Part shown: piece after piece, positions 32,643 to 46,200 of the stretch
Position numbering within the stretch: the stretch's first letter is position 1
Layout of the letters: the number at the start of each line of letters is the position of its first letter
Source of the DNA: Arbacia lixula
Lineage: Eukaryota > Echinodermata > Echinoidea > Arbacioida > Arbaciidae
Length of the DNA: 64,000 bases
Assembly (NCBI GenBank): GCA_963669155.1
Contig: OZ022586.1
Coordinates: 22,066,392 to 22,130,391 of the forward strand
Direction: 5' to 3'
The notes under the pieces: generated by a model
The model's input: the letters and a program-made list of their open reading frames with translations, nothing else
Told to the model about the DNA's origin: nothing
The model's database searches: none
Translations under genes and position numbers: made by a program

Positions 32643-33599
32643 CTGGTTTTCCTTGTCTACAGTGGATTGAATTTAGTAGAAAATGAGGTAGTAACAGGGA
32701 CAAGATGAAGGACCGTTGACAGATAAAAATGTACAGACAGAGGTAACCAAAAAAAAAAAAAAAAAGAAGAAAGGGAGAGGAAGAGAGAGAGAGAGAAACA
32801 AATGTATTGTGCAATAAAAAGATCAGTTCTGCATATATTATCTATGCATGAAATTCTTTCTACTACTTTTTCGTTGAATGGTTATACTACCAATGTAAGC
32901 AATGTTACCACTGCTTCTATTACTTTAAATGATACTTCGTTATTATCTATAACGAACTTCTACAGCTACAAAATCGTACACATTTTTCAGCGACTGGTCT
33001 GCTACTTTAATTTCTTTGTTTTTAGTTTTTACAAAACCAACATCCCCTACCATTATCTTTACTACGGCTAACACTACACACACACGTACGGATAACACTC
33101 ATTCACACACATGCGTTTGTAAATGACAACGACGACAATGATGACCAGGAGGATGATCACGAGCCCAGCTGCTCCTCCACCTGCACCGGATGCAACTCCT
33201 TGTTCAGAAAAGTATACAATTTGATGTCAATAAACTACACTATAAAGTCAATCTGCTATTCATGTTCAATAATGCGCATTGACAATATCCATTCTCTTTG
33301 AATGCCAAAACTAAATACATCCATTACCAATACGATATGACTGGTAATACCTGAACAGAATCGAAGAGAATTCAAAATCTGCCACATTGAATAGCTAATA
33401 TATTCCTATTAACATGATCAAGACAAAGCTTGGTATAAGTGTTGTCCGGCGGTATTTCAGGTGTAATCCTACCTAGGTTGCTGGTGTTCCATACTGGCCT
33501 CGTAACAGCAGGAGTGGGCGTATCAACTGGAGTTATGGAACCCGTCTCGTATTTGTTTGATGTAAAGACGTAGACTGTATTTAATTGGACAATGTTTGA

Positions 33600-35239
33600 C
33601 AAATGTTTCAAGTTCAAATTATCCATTCTGTGTTCAAGCATGTACCATTCTTAGATCTTTAACAACAAACTCGTAAAACATATTTAATGAAGACGAACTT
33701 ACAATGAAAACTCATACATTTCATTATATTCATATACACAGCCCGATGGGTGCATTATTGTATATTTCATGTGTTGAATGAAACATGTCCTACTTTACTT
33801 TCATACGGTATTATAGTACAGCTATAATGAATGCGTTATGTTTGGTTTTCTGTGGTAGTTTTTAATAAAAAATAATTAGGACATGTCTTTTTGGGAGAGT
33901 ATTAACTCGATTATGTTCAGCAAGAAATCATAATTCAATGTTGCATATGTTATCGTATTAAAATAAGATGCAGAACAGAACGCTACCGAAAAAACTCAAT
34001 ACCTTACCTTGTTAGAGTGTTAAATAAATCCCTGTAACTTAAGTTAGAAATTGAAAGTTTGGTACAACTGATACACTTACTATTCAGTTTACATAATTAT
34101 TTTGTAGACATGTATATATTTTATCTACCACCATTTATAAGAAACCAGCCATTACAATTGTTTGCTTTTTCCCCATGAATTTTATATAGCTCAAATGAAA
34201 ATCAATTATTACCCTACTTTACAACCAAACACTTGCTTCTTACTGATGTTATCACAATACTTTCATGATTTTTAATGCTGATGTGACTTAGCTGCAATTA
34301 TGATAATTTTGCCGTACATCGATTATATTATTCGTTTTAGGGACGTTCATTACATTTACTATTGTTTGTAATATTTATGGGGGGTTCATATTATTGATGA
34401 AAATGTTGTTTTTACCAAAACCACAGTACTTTGCGTTAGTTTTGCAATATATCCTTAACTTTTGTTTTTGACAGGTTGTAATGCTGACATAAAGTGGTTA
34501 CGATTACTATCTTATTGTCGTACAGTAAATTTACAATGCATTTTAAAGAAACTTATAATCTGTTTAATGTATAATTATCTTTATAGTTTCCATACCATTT
34601 ATAAGATCTTTTTTTAAATATTTATACTTGCAGAGGATATTCGTCTTATTTCATATGTTGTATTTATATTTGTTTTTAAATTGTCGCAATTCAGCTGCAT
34701 GGCTGCGAAGATGATTTTTAATAAACCTTGAATTGAATTTAATTGAATGTATTCAGGGTATGAAATAACCGAATATGTATCACCCCTTTTCAAATCTTTA
34801 TCAAAATTTGATAAGGATTTGATAATGTCTCAGTTAATATCACATGCATCTTGTAAAATTTAATTAAGTAGTGAGTGTTTCGTAGACATTCGTGGTTTTC
34901 TATCAAATCCGTGTTACCTTAAACAACATTATCACTGTGATTATGACAAGGTAACAGTCACACCAGACAGTTCAAGAAGTAAGGATATGAAGGGTGAATG
35001 TGTAATGATAAAGGCACGTGTTAAAGTGTGGACGTGTTCTCTTAACGTGTATAGCGAAATGAGACGAAGTACATTGTCCTAGCGGGTGTGTTTTCATTTA
35101 TCAACTTCAGCACCTTAATACCAGAACGACAATTCACTTTCACGATGATATCATACATTTGATTACAAAGTGTTATCAACAATATATTGTGCACCGCTTT
35201 AAATGCTACTTTGCTTCATAACGAAGAACAATTACGCAC
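33600..35239. other. Intron of gene B, AT-rich
   Basis: Between the WSC and stalk exons. It is AT-rich with no exon detected; the counterpart of the extra stalk exon of gene A was not found. Near 34713-34745 the plus strand reads AATAAACCTTGAATTGAAT, which resembles the 3' end of a LINE-type insertion, but no coding part is visible. Confidence 0.4.
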
Positions 35240-38200
35240 TTTGAAAAACAGCGATGTGACCATGACCGCCACATGAGCTATGCGAGTCCCCTGCACATTC
35301 AACCTGGCAATCAGCATCACCCATACCCGCTGCCCCGAGCCGACTGAAGTTTGTGCCTGCGACACCGCAGTAGCATTCGACCCCCGCCTCCACTCCAGCA
35401 TAGACGTAGTGAGCTGTGGTGGACTCTCTGCAGTAGTTGATGCATCTCTGGATTGTCATGTGATTCATGGTTGTATCCATCAGTTGCGCTCCTGGTAGAA
35501 CGCGATTGGTCACGTCATCCATGTAACACCCGAGGTAGGTGTCGTCTGCATAATGTGAAACAAAATGGTGATTAGAACAGAGGGTGACTCAAGTCATATC
35601 AAATGAAAGAATGGCGATTGTGGATTATTGCCCACACAAGAAATAACGAAGTGAAAACGTAGCTAAAATGTGTTACCTGACATTCATGTTTCGTGTTATT
35701 TCATATCACCACTTCATTGATTTTCACCTCGGTTTATCTGTTTTATTTTGAATATATTCGCAACGGGTATTGAAATGTAGTGTGTATTTAAGGAATACGT
35801 TCAATAAAGTGTATGTCCTTTCTGATGCTATTTCCTGAAGAGATATGACCATGTGGATGATTTGGGTGATGACCAGGGGCTGGATGAGCGACGGAGAGTA
35901 TTACCTGGGGATGGGGTTCAAAGAGATACATGCGCGAGTTTCATATGACTGCGATTAACAAGCATCATTTGAAGATGAAATATGACATTTCCTACCGTAA
36001 CAAACTGCTGCTCCAATGGTCATGTTGGTGTCTGTCACACAAGGGATTATTGAACATTCGCTGATAATGGTATGATCTGTTGATGAAGCAGAGACATTGT
36101 TATTTGACAAATTGGCAATATCTTGAAATACAAAATGAACGTAACTGGAGAACGATTTCTGAAAACATATAATCTCACAAACGCTCACCAATCATAGCAT
36201 CAATTCTACGTTTGACTTGTTCGCACGGGTGAATATGTTTATCTTATTTAGGCATGTTGTGTTCATGGATTGATAATAATTTCTCTCGGCAAATTGAACA
36301 AGACCTAGACGGAAAGTCAAAACTTCGTTTTTCTCTCGTACCATATTTAGGGGTCAACTGTACTAAATATATTTTACTTCTACTTTGACTCCACGTTCTC
36401 ATAAAATGTTTTTGTGTTTTATGTTTTTTTCACTAGTATATGTGTATGTAACTAATAATGTCCTGTATGCAAACGTCGTCATGTTTTGTTACCTTTTGCT
36501 GCTTATTTAAGGAAAAATTAAATTGACTAATTCAATCGATTTCAAATTCAATTCCCCCAAGTATATGGTAAGTTTTAGGGCATTGCAATGATTTATCTTA
36601 TTGATTTATTTATGTATTTATTTGTTCATTCCTGCATAGTTCACCAATACAATGTGATACAAACAATGGCATATAAAGTATACTTGTGACAAATAATAAT
36701 GTATTAAAGATATGTACAAAGTATTATCTGTACACAGTGGAACATACAGATGTCTGAAAATATAAACTTACAGCTTGAAGGGTTGCCACACCTTTCTTAT
36801 AAAAAAAAAAGAATGCAGATAAGATAACACTCAATATAACATGAAAATATTATTTATATAATATGAAAACAAGCAATACTTGTTTGTTTTCATATATAAC
36901 CCTTACCTACACTTTATACAAAAATATTGTAAAGAAAATACAAGCGAAAATGAGAATAGATTGGAGGGGGGGGGGGGGAGAGGTTGCCAGAGGTTGCCCA
37001 ATAACCACATTAATATGGAGTTGTCACATTCATATCAAAATATACGCGTCAATGATATGAATAATACAAGAAACAGATACAAAACAAAACAAAATTGTCA
37101 GGTCGGTGTCGACTAATAGACCAAAAAACAAACAAACAGACAAAAAAAATACCCTAAGAACATCTTGAAGGACTGGTACGAATGACAATCTACGTACTTG
37201 TGTCGCAGTGGAGACCCGTGAACATGTTGGTCGGTTGCGTCAGGGTACTCCCAAAAGGTGAGTTAGCAATAGCCCTGTTAGTTACATAGGCTCCGATGTG
37301 TTCACAGACAGGTCTAGCATCGTGGAAATCAAAGTAGACCCCGCACGTCGTCTGCCACGTGACACTATCTGTGGTGTACTCCACGGTGCCTTCATAGCGT
37401 GATGGGCCTTTCACAAGGTGGGCATCTTGGACAAAAACATTATCATTAGACACGCAACTAAATATAATCCAACCTTCAAAATGCTGTGTATTGATTCATG
37501 AACAAATGAGATTTAGTAGCCCATCTGTCCACGCGCACTTTAAGTGTGCTGTTTATTTTGGAGTAGGGTTAGAGCCAGTAGATCTTTCTAAATTGGAAGA
37601 AATCTATACCTCTTTTCACCTAAGTGAAACATATATTCGTTTCCCATTAGTCGTCTTGTTCGTCCTATTACTTCCCCGTTTGAAAAAAAAAAATGTTTCC
37701 GTTTACCCCATTCCCGCCGCGTCGTTATAGAGCCGACATGACTAAGTGGGAGAGACTAAACAAGAAAGTTAAATGTATATAGGATATTTTATTCAGGATA
37801 TATCACAAAGTGTTTGGCATTAAAAGCGGAGAGTCAATGAGGAAAGTCAATGATCCAAACTTTGGCTTAAAAGAATGATGAAAAATCAATGAAATGAAAT
37901 AGAGATGTATGGATTTAGTTTTGTACTTATTTCAACTTTTGTCACCTCATAGATGATAATTGAGTACGTTTGAGACGACTAGAAATCTGACTAAGAGTAG
38001 TTAACAATAATGATTGAGCAAGAGTGATGTACAGAAGAGGCCGCTGAGTACTACATTACTAATCAAATTCCTCAAAAGGTGAAAATTGCATGATTTCAGC
38101 GTATTATATCAAGAATATTTATTGATGAAATGTCACACAACCAAAAAAAAAAAAAAAAAAACACGATCAAAAGTGTCAAATTGCTCTAATCCAGTATAAA

Positions 38201-38384
38201 TTGTGAATATAATAGAATAAAGCCACTATGTCTAGACAGAATCGTACATCAGAACTCACCTATTATCATACCACCAGAGAGTAGTGGATCGAAGGTGACG
38301 ACAAGCAAGACGGACCAGGCTAGACTTAGGTTATCCATTCTAAACTTATTAGTTGTGCGGAATTCCAACTACATTAGCTCCTGA

Positions 38385-38460
38385 TGATACCAGTCAGCTA
38401 GGCGCTTTCGTGAGTCTCACGTTTCCTTCCTACGAAGCGACATTAGCTATTTGAAGATAC
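38385..38460 (-). promoter_or_regulatory. Conserved 5' element, gene B
   Basis: The minus strand has GTCGCTTCGTAGGAAGGAAA, then GAAAGCGCCTAGCTGACTGG, then TATCATCAG, 50-120 bases before the start codon. The same order occurs upstream of C and D. A GGAA core (ETS-like) is present. No TATA box is evident. Confidence 0.55.
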
Positions 38461-38559
38461 CTTAATCAGTCATGTCAGTTCGATTGACATTTTTACACAT
38501 ATTAAATCCAATGAGATGCAATCCAGCACTAAGATAGATCTGGTAATAACTCTGTCTAA

Positions 38560-39220
38560 TAAACCTTTACGTAGACCGGCTCGCATTGTTAAAGAGCAAT
38601 ATGATACTCATACGACTATTCCGAGGTGAAAAATGATTGCAGTATTGTCATGGTTGTTGGTTATACTACTGCTATATGTTGTTGGTCTATCATGGATACA
38701 AATAGACATTCCAACATTACACTGTTGGCAAAAGGATAACCAGTTATAACGTATATCGGGTATAACATACCATACCACAAGGGTTTGATTATACCTGTCT
38801 ACTTCCTCATTTTTGTTAAGTCAGGTGTATTTACTGCACAGTGTACCGCGCATAGCGAACATAAATCATAACGCGGGTTCAATATTACACACATTCTCTC
38901 ACACTCTTGCCAAACAAATAGTGCAAAAGTAAGGCACAATGGAAATGTGGAGTTCATTGTCGATAGGGTATTGTGGAGTCTGTGTACATGCTAACACTGA
39001 AATAGAGGGAGCGGGAAAGAGAGAAAGAGAGAGGGCGTGAGAGAGGAGATCCGAAAAAGAAGTGGGAGTAGAGAAATGAGAAGGGGAATAGTGTTGTTGT
39101 TAGTGAAACAACGTTGAACAAATATTATTACAAGGTTGTATTCCCATTTTCACTGTCGTTATGAGTCGCATCGAAAAATATCGTTTACTACGAGTTCATT
39201 ATTTATTTATTTATTTTTTT
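38560..39220. repeat. Duplicated upstream block, unit B
   Basis: Matches the other upstream blocks (AATGGAAATGTGGAG, GTGTACATGCTAACACTGAAAT, a short AG-rich tract near 39010). The block is then interrupted by foldback element copy 2 and resumes at about 39930-40020. No gene. Confidence 0.65.
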
Positions 39221-39918
39221 TATTGAAGAGGTTTTGGGCAAAATGATTTTGCAGGATTGTTGTTCCATAACTTATTGACTAACGTCTGTGTTAAAATCAC
39301 ATTAATCCAACTAGTTAAGCATGGGTGGGCAAAGTTTAAAGGCAAAAATGTCACTTTTTCAAAAATCACAAGGGTACTTTTTCATGCCGTTTTAACAATA
39401 CATTTTGGCACTTTTGTGCGATTTTTAAAGTGTTTTCACTCAACCATGACGCGAAAATGACTTCCTATGTCTACACAACAGGTCATGTTACAGCTTTGTT
39501 AAAATATCTAGAGTTTCATTTTTTACCAAAATAAAGGGCTTATAAAAGTTTCAAACTCAAGAGGGATGGGTGTTTGTTGAACGGTGCTCACTCAATCAGA
39601 ACGATGGGTTAAGTGTCGGGATATGTGTTAGTGCATCGAGAGATGGATTATAAACATGGAAAGGACATAAATTAAGCACCAGAAATGGAATTCATCAAAA
39701 ATTCATATGACAGAATCCCAAAATGACCCTTGTAACTTTTGAAAAGTGGCATTATGCATTTAACATTTGCCAACTCATGCATGACTATTGAGTTAATGTG
39801 AGTTTGACACATGAGTTACTCAATAAATTAAGGAACAATTCTGCCAAATTATTTTGCAGCAAATCTCTTTGATAAAAATTATGTTATTTTGCTTCGGGGG
39901 GGAGGGGGCTTTTTTGTT
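39220..39918. mobile_element. Long-TIR foldback element, copy 2
   Basis: Shares arm landmarks with copy 1 (TTAAGCATGGGTGGGCAAAG versus an inverted TTTGCCAACTCATGCATGAC; CACTTTTTCAAAAATCACAAGG versus inverted CCTTGTAACTTTTGAAAAGTGG) and central AAGTGTCGGGATATGTGTTAG. The G run and CTTTTTTG mark the right end; the left terminus is eroded. Confidence 0.75.
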
Positions 39919-40079
39919 TTGTTTAGAATTATCTAGGCTGAATCATACTACACTAACTACAAGAGGGCGTTTGTCAAATACAGGTGTGCAGCCACATTTG
40001 TTGTTAATTTCAGAAAAAGCAGGCAAAAACAAGCCACAAATACAAAATCAGAAACACATGACCACACATACACACGAAG

Positions 40080-40730
40080 ATTTTTTTTTGTTTTTCCGTC
40101 TCTTTCATCTTTAGTTTTCTGGCTCTTTAACATGTTAATACAGAAAACCCCACGGATGTGTTTGTGTGTCCCTCTCTCTCTACTTATACATCAAATCACG
40201 CTTCCTCTCCATGCTGTCTTTTCCTACTATCCCCTCACTCATTCTTCCTCTTGGTCTCTCTCTTTCTCTCTCTCTCCCTCTCTCTCTCCCCCTCTGATTG
40301 AACCACAAGAAACAAAAAGGCCATTAGCGTACACAATGTACATACATAAACGCCTACATACAAAACTACATAGAATCATACGTACACACATTGTACAACA
40401 AATATATAACTCAGATATGATATGATTACTTACACGCATATGCAAATGTTTCTCTTCATTACAGAAGTAGCAGAAACTGCTTTTTATGATAAAATACGTA
40501 ATCATTCAATTCCCCCCCCCCCACGCCCTTCGAAAAAATACCCCTTAATTGTCCAAACTCAAGGAATATAGATGTTAAAACAATCAATATAGTGAGTCAC
40601 TAAATGAAATGAATTCTATATTAACTATACATAGCCCCCTTATTACATACAAACACAATGACATACAAACACATGCATGCTTAATTATATTATGCTTTTG
40701 ATAATGTATATTATACAAATATACTAAGCT
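40080..40730. other. Intergenic, CT-rich and CA-containing DNA
   Basis: Contains a CT-rich stretch near 40252-40294 and AT-rich DNA matching 60180-60480 in unit D. No gene supported. Confidence 0.45.
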
Positions 40731-40737
40731 GTGAGAT

Positions 40738-40827
40738 TGTATCGTGGAAATTATCTATCTGAGGAGGGACTGGCATAGTACTGGAACTTGTGCCAGTCCC
40801 GCCGAAGGTAGATAATTTCCACTATAC
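40738..40827. repeat. 90-bp perfect-type hairpin
   Basis: Arms GTGGAAATTATCTATCT with GGGACTGGCA, and TGCCAGTCCC with AGGTAGATAATTTCCAC, enclose a loop of about 15 bases. It is a snap-back MITE or the end of a larger element covering the following ORF. Confidence 0.85.
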
Positions 40828-41044
40828 TTTCGAACTCAAATCTTGGTATACTTGTTTTATATCCCTTTTGTAAAACAGTAACAAATTGTAGCATACAGGC
40901 CACAAATGCTCTGCACTGGAATTTTCCGTCTGTCCCGATATCGGTTCATCGATTCCGGATAAATTCGCGACACGCCGCGCACTGCATTCACTGTGCACTA
41001 ATTTACGTCCGTTCATTTCCGACCAACCGAGAATGTAAACAAAC

Positions 41045-41299
41045 ATGGCGACCTCCTATGACCGAGTTCGGTTTGACCTACTGCAAGTGGCAAAAGAGGC
41101 CTTTATAGCATCTATCAACAGTTCAAATACGAAGAAAGTGATCAAATTCGGCGTGGATGCCGCAACACCGCGGGAGTTCCCCCAGCGCGCTCAACGATTT
41201 TCCGCTAAAAAGAAAAAAAAAACAGCTGGAGAGAAATGTATCGCGTGCTGCTCGCAGTCAAGACAAATTTTGTTACCAGATAGTGAGCATGCACAGTAG
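41045..41299 (+). CDS. Possible first exon, 84 codons, unidentified
   Basis: An ATG in good context (AACATGGCGACC) opens a frame starting MATSYDRVRFDLLQVAKEAF and continuing through a K-rich patch (SAKKKKKTAGEK) to a TAG. The surrounding 400 bases are GC-richer than the intergenic DNA. It follows a hairpin at once and matches no array unit, so it may be a gene fragment brought in with that element. I do not recognise the protein. Confidence 0.3.
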   Translation: MATSYDRVRFDLLQVAKEAFIASINSSNTKKVIKFGVDAATPREFPQRAQRFSAKKKKKTAGEKCIACCSQSRQILLPDSEHAQ

Positions 41300-41399
41300 T
41301 GCCAAGGAAGAAAATAGTAAACAGAACATGCGCAGTCCTCCCCATGAAAAAGTAGTGAAAAATATCCGGAGCTGAGGCAGATATAGTCAAATTATTTTG

Positions 41400-43263
41400 T
41401 AGTCTGCGAGCATCAGTTGACCAATCACGTTCCCAGAATACTCATGAATATTCATAGAAGAGATATAAAGCACATTATAAGCATTTCCACAAATATTTGT
41501 TTCTATTAGTACACACAATCACACCATCACACCATCACAAATGAAACTACACATATACATTTATGTTATGCATATCATCCATATAACAATACGTCTACAT
41601 ACATGTAGGTGCAAACACAGAGAGACATTCAATACTCAACTACTTATTCATATGTACTAGCACATTAAACATGTTGTACATTTATAGCAACATTCGTACA
41701 TATTCCACATAACACATGCCATCATAAATGCAATTACACATTACACATGTCATGCATATAGCAATACTATTACAAATATACAAACGCCGAGACACATCCA
41801 ACTATACTAGAGATATTTTCAATTCCTGGTTTGCGGTTCTTCACCAAATCAGTCAAGAATATACCACGTTTTTTTTTTACCTTTTGTTGTTGCAATGTAT
41901 ACATTAATAAAGCCATAAATGTATCCATTATGCAATGTTTTGCGGAATTATATTTCATTACGGCTACTGTAGATATGCAAAGCCAAGCATTTTCAACAGT
42001 TAGACAAACGTTCTAAACAATTTATTGATGTATTATATCTGTAATAAGCGATGGATGTGTCAGTAAGACATGCTATAATAATTACAATAGCTCTTTTACA
42101 TTCCAACCATTGTTTAAATTAAACTGAAATCACCTGCTTTCCTTATATGAACGAATTTATCGCGTATACCAATACTTTACTTGTACCATGATGGCAAAGT
42201 AGACAAAATCGATTTGCTAGTAATAAAGATGCAAGTGTTTATGTAAATAGTGCTTAAAATGCAAGCAGTTCCCAAAAGGTCACGACTTGATTTGGAGAGC
42301 CAGATCATCATCATGATCATAGCATTGTGATCGTCTGGAAATTCAGTACTGAACAATGCCAGCACAGCAGTTACTGTTTGTGGCTTATAATAAATGTCTA
42401 ATTACAGAGAAGAATTACGACAAACTGGCATGGTAGACTTTTACTGTTAAATAAGGTAACCTACGCTTAACCATATTGTATGATACATAGCTTACTATTA
42501 ATGCAACAATCGATGTATACGCCGGTCCTGCAAGAAATGTACATTTGCGAAATGACAGATAAACTTTCTCATTTTGTCGTAATCTATGATGAAACGTACA
42601 GTGAAGAATTTTCCAAATCAGTACAAGTCACAATGTATTTGTATATTTTGTTAAAAGTAAACATAAATTCAGTACTAAGATATGTACATTATCGCTGATA
42701 AAAATATTTTGCATAAACAATAGGTGCTATTTTTGATGCACACCAGACAAAATAATCAGTAAGGCAAAAGCCATCTGAAACAAAATTGCAGGCTTTCCAA
42801 CATGTTTCAAAATACCTCCAAAGAATTACATCCAGTAATATTATCACAAGCTAGTTTTCGTAAATGGATGCCGAAAAAGAACTTACAAATATTATTTCCT
42901 TTATTTACAAGATTTGACCAGCTATCTTTATTGAAAGAGTGTACGCCGTATGAAAACATTGTACATTAACATTCATCAAGAAACTTCTTTACACATTTCT
43001 CTGCATAGATAGATCATGTTATAGAAACAAAATACTCATAGATAAAAGATTTAGGAGAAAAGATAAAAGTGCAAAAGCATCTGTTTCGAAGGTACCGCAG
43101 TATAAATCAGAAGGCACAAACATAATAACAAAGCTATGAGAACGTTGTTTAAAATACGTATTAGCATATCTGGCATTTTATGACTGTGTTTCAAACTACA
43201 CATGCTTAATAAATCCTTAAAATTAAAGTAAAGAAAACATCCTCATACCTACTTTTGTTACCT
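41400..43263. other. 3' flank of gene C
   Basis: AT-rich, no gene. The segments near 41870 (TTTTGTTGTTGCAATGTATAC), 42660 (ATAAATTCAGTACTAAGATA) and 43080 recur near 60936, 61688 and 63560 in the gene E flank, so the 3' flank is duplicated with the gene. Confidence 0.55.
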
Positions 43264-46200
43264 TTATGTATAGATGATGTTTTCTACCATCTCTGTCCTG
43301 TCCTCGTCGGGGTTGGTCGCTTTCTTCTTTTTATCCGGCATGGCGTACAATGCACCCGTGACCGGCGTTGTGGACTCCTGCGTGCTAGGTTTCATTGCCT
43401 TCGAGGCGCCATTGCGGGTCACGTGACTCTTCTTCCGTTTGTCAGGCATTGCGTATAAATCACCCAAGTCGGCCCCTTCTGGTTCAGGCCTGTTTTTGGT
43501 CGTTACAGCGTATAAGCTGCTCAGATCCTCTTCGTCTTTCGCGAATCCCATGTTGAGCTGCGGTTCCTCATTGACTGCGTAATTGACGCAGTCCTCGTAA
43601 TGGTGATGGGTGCTCGATTCTTTTCGTGCGGCTCTACCATGTCTACAGTGGATTGAATACAATATGTAAGGAATTATATCATGGAGAAGAAGAAGGATAT
43701 TTACGGAGGAAAGTGAACAGAGGGAGTAAAGAAGAAAGAGAGAGGGGATTGATATTTGACTGTGCCGTTAAAAAACATCTCAGTCATGTACGTACAGTAT
43801 CATCGAACACTGATAATCATATTACAATTGATTTTATTGTTTGTACTTTAACTGCTTATGTATTAATAAACTCACTTCATGATAATAATGTTACCACAAC
43901 TGATAATACCTCTGTTATCAAAACGAACCTCTGCAGCTACAACAAAATATACCTTTTACTGCAAAAACACTGCTTCTTCTTATATCGTTATTTTGACTAA
44001 TCCAACATCCCCTACCATTTTACTACTAACAAAAATATTATTACTCTTACTCCTTCTACTGTTACCGTTTCACACATGCATAAACAGATGATAACTGAAA
44101 AAAATACCTGCGTCTGTAAAGGAATACGACGACGATGATGACCACAAGGATGATCACAATCGCAGCAATCCCTCCACCTGCACCAGTTGCCACCCCTGGT
44201 TTAGAAAAGTTTAACATATGATGTAATTTCTAGCCTATAAAGGTGTAATCAAGTTCAACAATCATGTTCAACAATGGGCTGTTACAATATCCAGTCTCTC
44301 TTTGATGACAAAACTTAATACAACCATTATCAATACGATATGACTGATAACACCTGGAAATTTAGCAGTCATTCCAAGGAGAAGAAAAAATCTGCCACAT
44401 TGAATAGATTATGCTGCCAAATTATATGATTAAGACAATGCTTTGTGTTTTGGCGTGTTTTGGCGGGATTTCAGGTGTAATCTTACCTAGTTTGCTGGCG
44501 TTCTGCACTGGCCTCGTGACGGTAGGAGTGGTAGACAGGGGCGTATCATTTGGAGTTGTTGAGCCCGTCTCATGTTTGTTCGCTGTATTTGAATGGATAA
44601 CTTTTGAGAAATATTACAAGTTCAAATTACCCATACTTCCTTTCAGCATGTACTTTTTTTAAAAATGCTATCATCTAACTCGTTAAACAGACTTAACGAA
44701 TACGTACACACAATTATCACACATATTCTATAAAAAGCCCAATGGGTATATTATTGGTAAATATATTATTCTTTATTTCTTTATTTCATCTGTTGGATTA
44801 TTCAGAAAATAATTCATTCAGCCCGGAAATTCTCAGATAATACACCAACCGCTTAATTTGATCGATTGATGTTAAATTGAATAGTTTAAGAACCCAAATA
44901 TATAACAAATTGAGAGTGGCATACCAAGATCCGAACGTCCTTTAAATTTTGCTCGATTTGAGAAAATACACTGATATCAAACTTAACAACTATAATACGA
45001 AATATTGCATAACTCTTATGGGACTCCGTTATCGTTTTGTATTGTAATTGATGCTTATTTCTCCGAACACGTTTACGCACAGTCTGGCATATAAACCACA
45101 TCACAAGGAAGAAAATAGTATATATGCTATTAAAATTCAATGACTTTTTTCCAGTGGCAGGTCTATACTATGTAGAACATATGTTTACTTTTTGTTACTA
45201 CCTACCGATAAAATTTAAGCTCGTTTCTACTGATGCTTGATATGTTAGTCTGAGTACTTTGATGTTGTCTGCTCGAAGTATGCCAGGCTGCTAAAATGTG
45301 CTCGAATACTAAACAATAGCTTGTATGTAGGAAAAGTTCACTTTTGCCACGTTTCCTTTTGGCGTTTCGCAAAATTGTGAGATATGCCCATTACCATGTT
45401 ATATGTTTATAATCCGATGCTTGTATTGAAAATAGTTCTTGAACCACAGACAGCAATAAAATACACACTGTACCTAAAATACAACGGATTACCCCAAGAG
45501 GTACGGGATAGGGTTGGTGTCGTAATCGTGGCTGAGCTGTTCTCAAGTCTGCATAGACTGTTGATATCGGCACCGTCACGGTTTCCCTAGCATGATCCTT
45601 GCGATGCATACAGCGTGATGATGGGATTTTACGCTGTTTTTCCCCAGCACGCACCAAGCAGTGTTTTGTAACGCGAAATTTGATTGGTCAGGATCTAAGG
45701 TAGTGCAGGTCAGGAGATCTTTTACTTGTATGTCCCTGTGTACGTATACTGGACACGTAGATTGGTAATCTACGGTACACATATAAGCTAGGTCATGGAT
45801 CTGTTATAATGACCATTACTTTTTGTGTAGCTATACAATGGCCTTTATGTAGGCCTACTTTTCAAGCAATGTGTAGTGCTGAGGGAGTAGTAGGCCTATT
45901 TTGCGGTTCGACCTGTCATTGTGGGGTTATAGTGACCCAGGAGACTGACACCCCATGCATTTTCATCTGCTTTACACACCAAATATTTAGTTACCCCTCC
46001 CACACCCCCTCCCCCCATAAAGAACCCACTGTCACACACTGATACGTACGCGAGGTTCCTTCAATGCACGCCGTAATAGCTCCGTGTAACCGTATAGGGT
46101 CCACCCGATTGGATGCACCCATGAACATTCGGTTACGACATGCCCTCGACTCCATTCATAAACTTGCATACTATTTCTGCGTTTGATGGCGTTGGGAGAG

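Larger units (their letters stand above)
31930..38338 (-). pseudogene. Gene B: SRCR-WSC transmembrane receptor, tail disrupted
   Basis: Exons in frame: 38260-38338 (signal peptide, MDNLSLAWSVLLVVTF), 37198-37425 and 35996-36076 (SRCR, six cysteines), 35240-35545 (WSC, ECYCGVAGTNFSRLGAA), 33473-33574 (stalk), 33111-33198 (membrane helix, GLVIILLVIIVVVVIY), then the tail exon from 32656. A run of 20 C at 32623-32642 puts the tail out of frame, and a TAA ends the protein at 32614 after 308 residues. The rest of the tail exon is recognisable (VNYAV, DLYAMPDKRKK, ALYAMPDKKKK, NPIYT) down to 31930. It is interrupted by a 345-bp TIR element and lacks 8 bases present in D and E. The ectodomain and helix are intact, so a tail-less receptor could still be made, or the gene is dying. 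Confidence 0.75.

Noticed and set aside
36076-36121. Upstream acceptor giving a longer second SRCR exon in gene B
   Set aside because: Also in frame, but the acceptor at 36077 gives the standard cysteine spacing and matches genes A and C.
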